Shown piece after piece: positions 5,330 through 6,690 of a stretch of DNA of 6,690 nt (position 1 is the stretch's first letter; each line of letters starts with the position of its first letter). Source of the DNA: Thermococcales archaeon 44_46 (GTDB lineage Archaea > Methanobacteriota_B > Thermococci > Thermococcales > Thermococcaceae); NCBI GenBank assembly GCA_001507935.1, contig LGET01000088.1, forward strand, positions 1-6,690, read 5' to 3'. The translations under genes were made by a program, and so were the position numbers. The notes under the pieces were generated by a model. The model worked only from the letters and a program-made list of their open reading frames with translations, had not been told where the DNA came from and searched no databases.

Positions 5330-6690
5330 ATGGTTGAGGAAATATTCCAAAACGAGACCATAAAACAGATTCTAGCCCACTATAAGAAGATATGGGCAAT
5401 TGGACACGCTCAGAGCGTCCTTGGATGGGACATGGAGGTAAACATGCCCAAGATGGGAATAGCCGAAAGAAGCACCGCCCAGGGAGAGCTCTCTGTTTTA
5501 TCGCACAGCTTCATGCTGGAGCCAAAGTTCGTTGAGCTGGTAGAAAAAGCAGCTGGGGAAGAGCTAAACGATTACGAAAGGGGAGTTGTTAGAGTACTGC
5601 AGAGGGAAATAAAAATAGCAAAGGCGTTCCCTCCAGAGTTCGTTAGGGAGTTAAGCGAGGTCAGAAGCAAAGCGACCATGGCATGGGCTGAGGCAAAAGA
5701 AAAGGATGACTTCAAGAAGTTTGAGCCGTGGCTTGACAAGATAATAGAGCTTGCGAAGAAAGCGGCAGATTACCTCGGCTATGAGGAGTATCCCTACGAT
5801 GCCCTCCTTGACCTCTACGAGGAAGGGCTGAGGACGAGAGACCTTGACCCGATATTTGAAAAGCTCGAAAAAGATCTTAAGCCGATTCTTGACAAAATAC
5901 TCGAAGAAGGCAGGGTTCCTAAGGAGCATCCTCTGGAGAAAGAGGAGTACGATGTTGAGACCATGAAGAAAATCAACTTGAAAGTTCTCGAACTTTTGGA
6001 ATACCCCCTTGGAACAAGAGGGCGCTTGGATGTATCACCTCACCCGTTCACGACAAGTTTTGGAATCCACGATGTGAGAATAACAACCAGATACGAGGGC
6101 TTTGACTTCAGGAGAACTCTCCTAGCTGTAGTCCACGAATTCGGTCATGCCCTTTATGAGCTGCAAATAGATGAGAGGTTCATGTTCTCACCCATAGCAG
6201 GAGGCGTCTCTCTCGGCATCCACGAAAGCCAGAGCAGGTTCTGGGAAAACATAATCGGAAGGAGCAGAGAATTTGCAGGATTGATTTATCCAATTCTCAG
6301 GGAAAACCTCCCGTTCATGTCAAAATACACTGAAGAGGACCTCTATAACTATTTCAATATGGTCAGGCCAGATTTCATAAGAGTCGAGGCTGACGAAGTA
6401 ACATACAACTTCCACATTCTCTTGAGGTACAAACTTGAGAAGCTCATGGTAAACGAAGATGTCAAGGCCAAGGATTTACCCGAGCTCTGGAACGATGAGA
6501 TGGAAAGGCTTCTCGGCATAAGACCAAAGAACTACAAGGAAGGAATTCTCCAGGATATCCACTGGGCCCACGGAACCGTTGGCTACTTCCCGACCTACAG
6601 CCTAGGAACGCTCTTAGCAACGCAGATTAGGAGCTACATCCTCAAGGACATCCCGGACTTCTACGAAAAGGTCGCAAACGGAGAATTTGC
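5330..6690 (+). CDS. M32-family thermostable metallocarboxypeptidase, C-terminus cut by window end
   Basis: Removes single amino acids from peptide C-termini; a cytoplasmic, metal-dependent (Zn/Co), largely helical enzyme that recycles peptides. There are 453 uninterrupted codons to the window edge; P. furiosus carboxypeptidase is 499 residues, so about 45 are missing. All M32 signatures are seen in order: HPF near 240, DVRITT near 251, the zinc motif HEFGH at 269-273, HESQ from 298 (third metal ligand Glu299), IRVEAD near 350, and GILQDIHWAHG near 404 with the following GYFPTYSLGT. The numbering of the zinc motif equals that of the P. furiosus enzyme. It is transcribed divergently from the DIP gene with its own promoter. 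Peptide breakdown fits the fermentative lifestyle suggested by the aor operon and the amino-acid symporter. No frameshift or unusual feature is visible. Confidence 0.96.
   Translation, partial: MVEEIFQNETIKQILAHYKKIWAIGHAQSVLGWDMEVNMPKMGIAERSTAQGELSVLSHSFMLEPKFVELVEKAAGEELNDYERGVVRVLQREIKIAKAFPPEFVRELSEVRSKATMAWAEAKEKDDFKKFEPWLDKIIELAKKAADYLGYEEYPYDALLDLYEEGLRTRDLDPIFEKLEKDLKPILDKILEEGRVPKEHPLEKEEYDVETMKKINLKVLELLEYPLGTRGRLDVSPHPFTTSFGIHDVRITTRYEGFDFRRTLLAVVHEFGHALYELQIDERFMFSPIAGGVSLGIHESQSRFWENIIGRSREFAGLIYPILRENLPFMSKYTEEDLYNYFNMVRPDFIRVEADEVTYNFHILLRYKLEKLMVNEDVKAKDLPELWNDEMERLLGIRPKNYKEGILQDIHWAHGTVGYFPTYSLGTLLATQIRSYILKDIPDFYEKVANGEF

Overview
The window looks like a chromosomal segment of a hyperthermophilic archaeon of the order Thermococcales, most likely a Thermococcus of moderate GC. 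The grounds are a tungsten aldehyde:ferredoxin oxidoreductase that aligns without gaps, by eye, to Pyrococcus furiosus AOR over the parts compared; an M32 carboxypeptidase close to the P. furiosus enzyme; a fused gene for the heat-stress solute di-myo-inositol phosphate; archaeal BRE/TATA-like elements; and GGTGA-type Shine-Dalgarno sites.

Layout. Positions 1-375 (minus) hold the N-terminal 125 codons of an AgcS-type sodium:amino-acid symporter, cut by the window edge. A 154-base gap carries its promoter and ribosome site plus a weak T-tract after the upstream operon. Positions 530-3749 (minus) form a three-gene operon read aor -> moaD-like -> cmo: the tungstopterin enzyme, a small beta-grasp sulfur-carrier protein ending in Gly-Gly-Gly, and a radical SAM/SPASM maturase. 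A 172-base gap (3750-3921) holds the aor promoter, a T-tract and a perfect 10-bp inverted repeat. Positions 3922-5199 (minus) encode a bifunctional inositol-1-phosphate cytidylyltransferase/DIP-phosphate synthase. A 130-base divergent promoter region (5200-5329) separates it from an M32 metallocarboxypeptidase on the plus strand (5330 to the window end), which lacks roughly the last 45 residues.

How the genes work together. The aor operon is a self-contained module: the enzyme that oxidises aldehydes from amino-acid and sugar fermentation with ferredoxin as acceptor, plus two accessory proteins plausibly used to build or install its tungsten cofactor. The symporter and carboxypeptidase fit a peptide- and amino-acid-fermenting lifestyle. 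The DIP gene belongs to thermoprotection. These three are separate transcription units.

Most of the window is ordinary for Thermococcales. The points most worth a second look are loss of the dimer-interface metal ligand Glu332 in AOR (Ile here), the Cys-rich, non-canonical SPASM tail of the maturase, a Shine-Dalgarno encoded by the MoaD glycine tail, and the inverted repeat between the DIP gene and aor. I found no CRISPR array, RNA gene, insertion sequence or clearly novel system.
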